DNA of 5,568 nt from contig DAOVEQ010000078.1 in NCBI GenBank assembly GCA_030668905.1, positions 1 through 5,568 on the forward strand. The letters are read 5' to 3'. The stretch is from Thermococci archaeon. GTDB lineage: Archaea; Methanobacteriota_B; Thermococci; Methanofastidiosales; B48-G16. The translations under genes were made by a program, and so were the position numbers. This document shows positions 4,015 through 5,568 of this stretch, piece after piece. Position 1 is the first letter of the stretch. The number at the start of each line of letters is the position of its first letter. The notes under the pieces are model-generated. The model did not search any database. It saw only the letters and a program-made list of their open reading frames with translations, and was not told the origin of the DNA.

Positions 4015-5568
4015 TTAACTAAAGTGCCTCTTCGGCAATTTTACTTTAAACACAGTTCCTCCGTCAGGAGAGTCTTCTATCCATACTTCTCCCCCGTGTA
4101 AATCCACTGCTTTTTTTACAATTGCAAGCCCAAGACCCGTACCTTTCGTTTTGGGATCCAATTTCTTAAACCTTTCAAATACTTCTTCTTTCATTTCATC
4201 AGGGATATTTTGACCATAATTTTTTACATTAATGACAATATATTCCTCATAATTTTCAGAATAAATCTCAATTTTACTGTTTTCATACGAAAATTTTATG
4301 GAGTTTTCTATCAGATTTTGAAAGATATTCTCCAAGAAACTGAAAGATTCGATATAGATATCTTCAATATTCAAAATGATTTTGATGTTCTTTCTATTCA
4401 AGTCGTTTTCAAAGCTAGTCATAAGAGTGTCCATTATTCTTCTTATGTTTCTCCTTTTCGGGTTTTCTTTGTACCCCACTTCCAATTTTGAGTATATACC
4501 TGCTTTATTCAGTATCTCATTAATTTTTTTTACAGTTTCTTGTATAATATTAGAATATTTATCATTTTTTAACAGATCAGCATATCCCAGTATAACCTGG
4601 AGAGGTGTCTTTAAATCATGAGAGATCATAGTTATAAAGAATTCTTGCATTTTTTTCTCATTCTTGATCTTTTCAAAAAGCTGCGAGTTTTTTAGAGTTA
4701 TAGCAATTTGATCTGTCAAATTTTCAAGAATCAAAATGTCTTCAGAGGTGAAATAATCTGTCTCATTACTCTGGAAGTCCAGAACGCCCAATAAATTTTC
4801 CTCGCTCAGTATGGGTATTACCAGCTCAGATCTCGTCTCTTCAAAATATTTAAAATATCTGGTTTCTTTTGAAACATCTTTAACGTATAGAGTTTTTTTA
4901 TTACGGGCGGCCCAGCCAACAAGACCCCTCTCAAGTTTTGAAATAAGAGGTTTATCGATCTGTCCGAATTGAGTCGAGTAATGTTTGAAAGTAATATTTT
5001 CTCCATCAAAAATGCCCAGCCCAACAAAAGGAAGATTGTACGTTTCCCTGATTAACTTTGGGATCCTATAAAAAAGATTCTCTAAATCCACAAGTTTAGA
5101 CATTTCTCTGCTTATATTATTAAGAGTTTTAAGTTTCTGAGCAAATTTCATCTCTTTTTTTATCATTTTTTCATTTTCTATTGCCAGAGAAGCCTGATCA
5201 GTAAAGATCTCAATGTTCTTTAAACTTTCTTCTGTAGGTCTTTTGCCGGAAATCGGCTCGTCCAGGGAGAGTATCCCACTAATCTTTCCTTTAATCCTTA
5301 AAGGAACTATTAAAGCGTCAAGAGATTTCCATTCTCCGATAGAACTGCCAGGAAGCACTTTCTTTATCAGGGGGTTATCTTCTTCCGGTATAAAATATGA
5401 ATTGCTCATCCTATACTTTTCATTCAGTATGAGTGTCCTTTCTTCCCTGGACATTATTCTTCCTTTTAGAACCTTTATTTCCTCTTCTTTAAGACCATAG
5501 AAGGTGGAGTACCAAACATTAAAATTTTTATCCCAGAGTGTAAGAACAACTCTTTTATATCCAAAAAG
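4015..5568 (-). CDS. Soluble tandem-GAF sensor histidine kinase (N-terminus beyond the window)
   Basis: The frame is open to the right edge: 517 residues are visible and ATG 5454 is internal, because coding sequence (GYKRVVLTLWDKNFNVWY) continues upstream of it. Numbered from the edge, a first GAF domain spans about 1-135. A coiled linker follows, then a second GAF at about 150-298, with RGLVGWAARNKKTLYVKDVS near 214-233 as a typical GAF core. The HisKA domain has H317 in ISHDLKTPLQ, the phosphoacceptor. HATPase_c has an N-box at 416-426 (IFQNLIENSIK), a G1 region VKNYGQNIP near 448, an F-box EEVFERFKKLD and a G2 box GTGLGLAIVKKA at 476-487. It should autophosphorylate in response to a ligand or redox signal sensed by GAF and pass phosphate to a response regulator. 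No regulator or receiver domain is in view. No membrane segment is visible, so it is probably cytoplasmic. The G1 box is degenerate (D to N, second G to N), a variant seen in active kinases. Confidence 0.93.
   Translation of the reverse strand, partial: LFGYKRVVLTLWDKNFNVWYSTFYGLKEEEIKVLKGRIMSREERTLILNEKYRMSNSYFIPEEDNPLIKKVLPGSSIGEWKSLDALIVPLRIKGKISGILSLDEPISGKRPTEESLKNIEIFTDQASLAIENEKMIKKEMKFAQKLKTLNNISREMSKLVDLENLFYRIPKLIRETYNLPFVGLGIFDGENITFKHYSTQFGQIDKPLISKLERGLVGWAARNKKTLYVKDVSKETRYFKYFEETRSELVIPILSEENLLGVLDFQSNETDYFTSEDILILENLTDQIAITLKNSQLFEKIKNEKKMQEFFITMISHDLKTPLQVILGYADLLKNDKYSNIIQETVKKINEILNKAGIYSKLEVGYKENPKRRNIRRIMDTLMTSFENDLNRKNIKIILNIEDIYIESFSFLENIFQNLIENSIKFSYENSKIEIYSENYEEYIVINVKNYGQNIPDEMKEEVFERFKKLDPKTKGTGLGLAIVKKAVDLHGGEVWIEDSPDGGTVFKVKLPKRHFS

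Noticed and set aside
4210..5500. Several plus-strand frames opposite the histidine kinase
   Set aside because: They are Phe/Ile/Ser-rich antisense shadows of a kinase with all its catalytic boxes in the minus-strand frame.

Overview
The window looks like chromosomal DNA of an AT-rich archaeon. The best evidence is a complete TATA-binding protein gene (1676-2218). Archaeal promoter architecture supports it: several start codons lie about 25 bases downstream of a TATA-like box with no Shine-Dalgarno (SD) sequence between them. The TBP second repeat (around LPNCEYEPEQFPGLVYRV) resembles what I recall of Thermococcales and related euryarchaea. A euryarchaeal origin is therefore my best guess, but the lineage cannot be fixed from this window.

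Layout. (1) Left edge, minus strand: the first 107 residues of a secreted or membrane-anchored protein with a signal-like N-terminus and a Thr/Pro-rich linker; it continues outside the window. (2) Plus strand, 402-867: a compact RelB-like/RelE-like toxin-antitoxin pair, divergent from the lipoprotein-like gene. (3) 868-1071: a gene-poor spacer with an imperfect hairpin, then a dyad and TATA box. (4) Plus strand, 1072-2819: an ArsR-type winged-helix regulator, TBP, and a small integral membrane SEC59/polyprenol-kinase-like protein, each with its own TATA-like element. (5) 2885-3085: a doubtful small ORF running into antisense of the next gene. (6) Minus strand, 3710-2977: a DUF5678-like small protein and a retropepsin-like aspartic protease, arranged as an operon with a strong archaeal SD. 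(7) 3711-4014: promoter of that operon plus what looks like a decayed small gene. (8) Minus strand, 5568-4015: the C-terminal 517 residues of a soluble tandem-GAF histidine kinase whose N-terminus lies beyond the right edge.

Functional reading. The regulator and TBP are adjacent and co-directional, so the window holds a general transcription factor beside a possible specific regulator. The toxin-antitoxin pair and the DUF5678/protease pair are self-contained two-gene cassettes. The kinase has no response regulator in view. I found no mobile element, CRISPR array, tRNA or rRNA. No strongly novel system stands out. The best leads are the DUF5678-protease pair, the dyad operator candidate upstream of the ArsR-type gene, the repeated leaderless promoter geometry, the near-identical DNA block shared by the two TBP repeats, and the broken gene remnant at 3799-4002.
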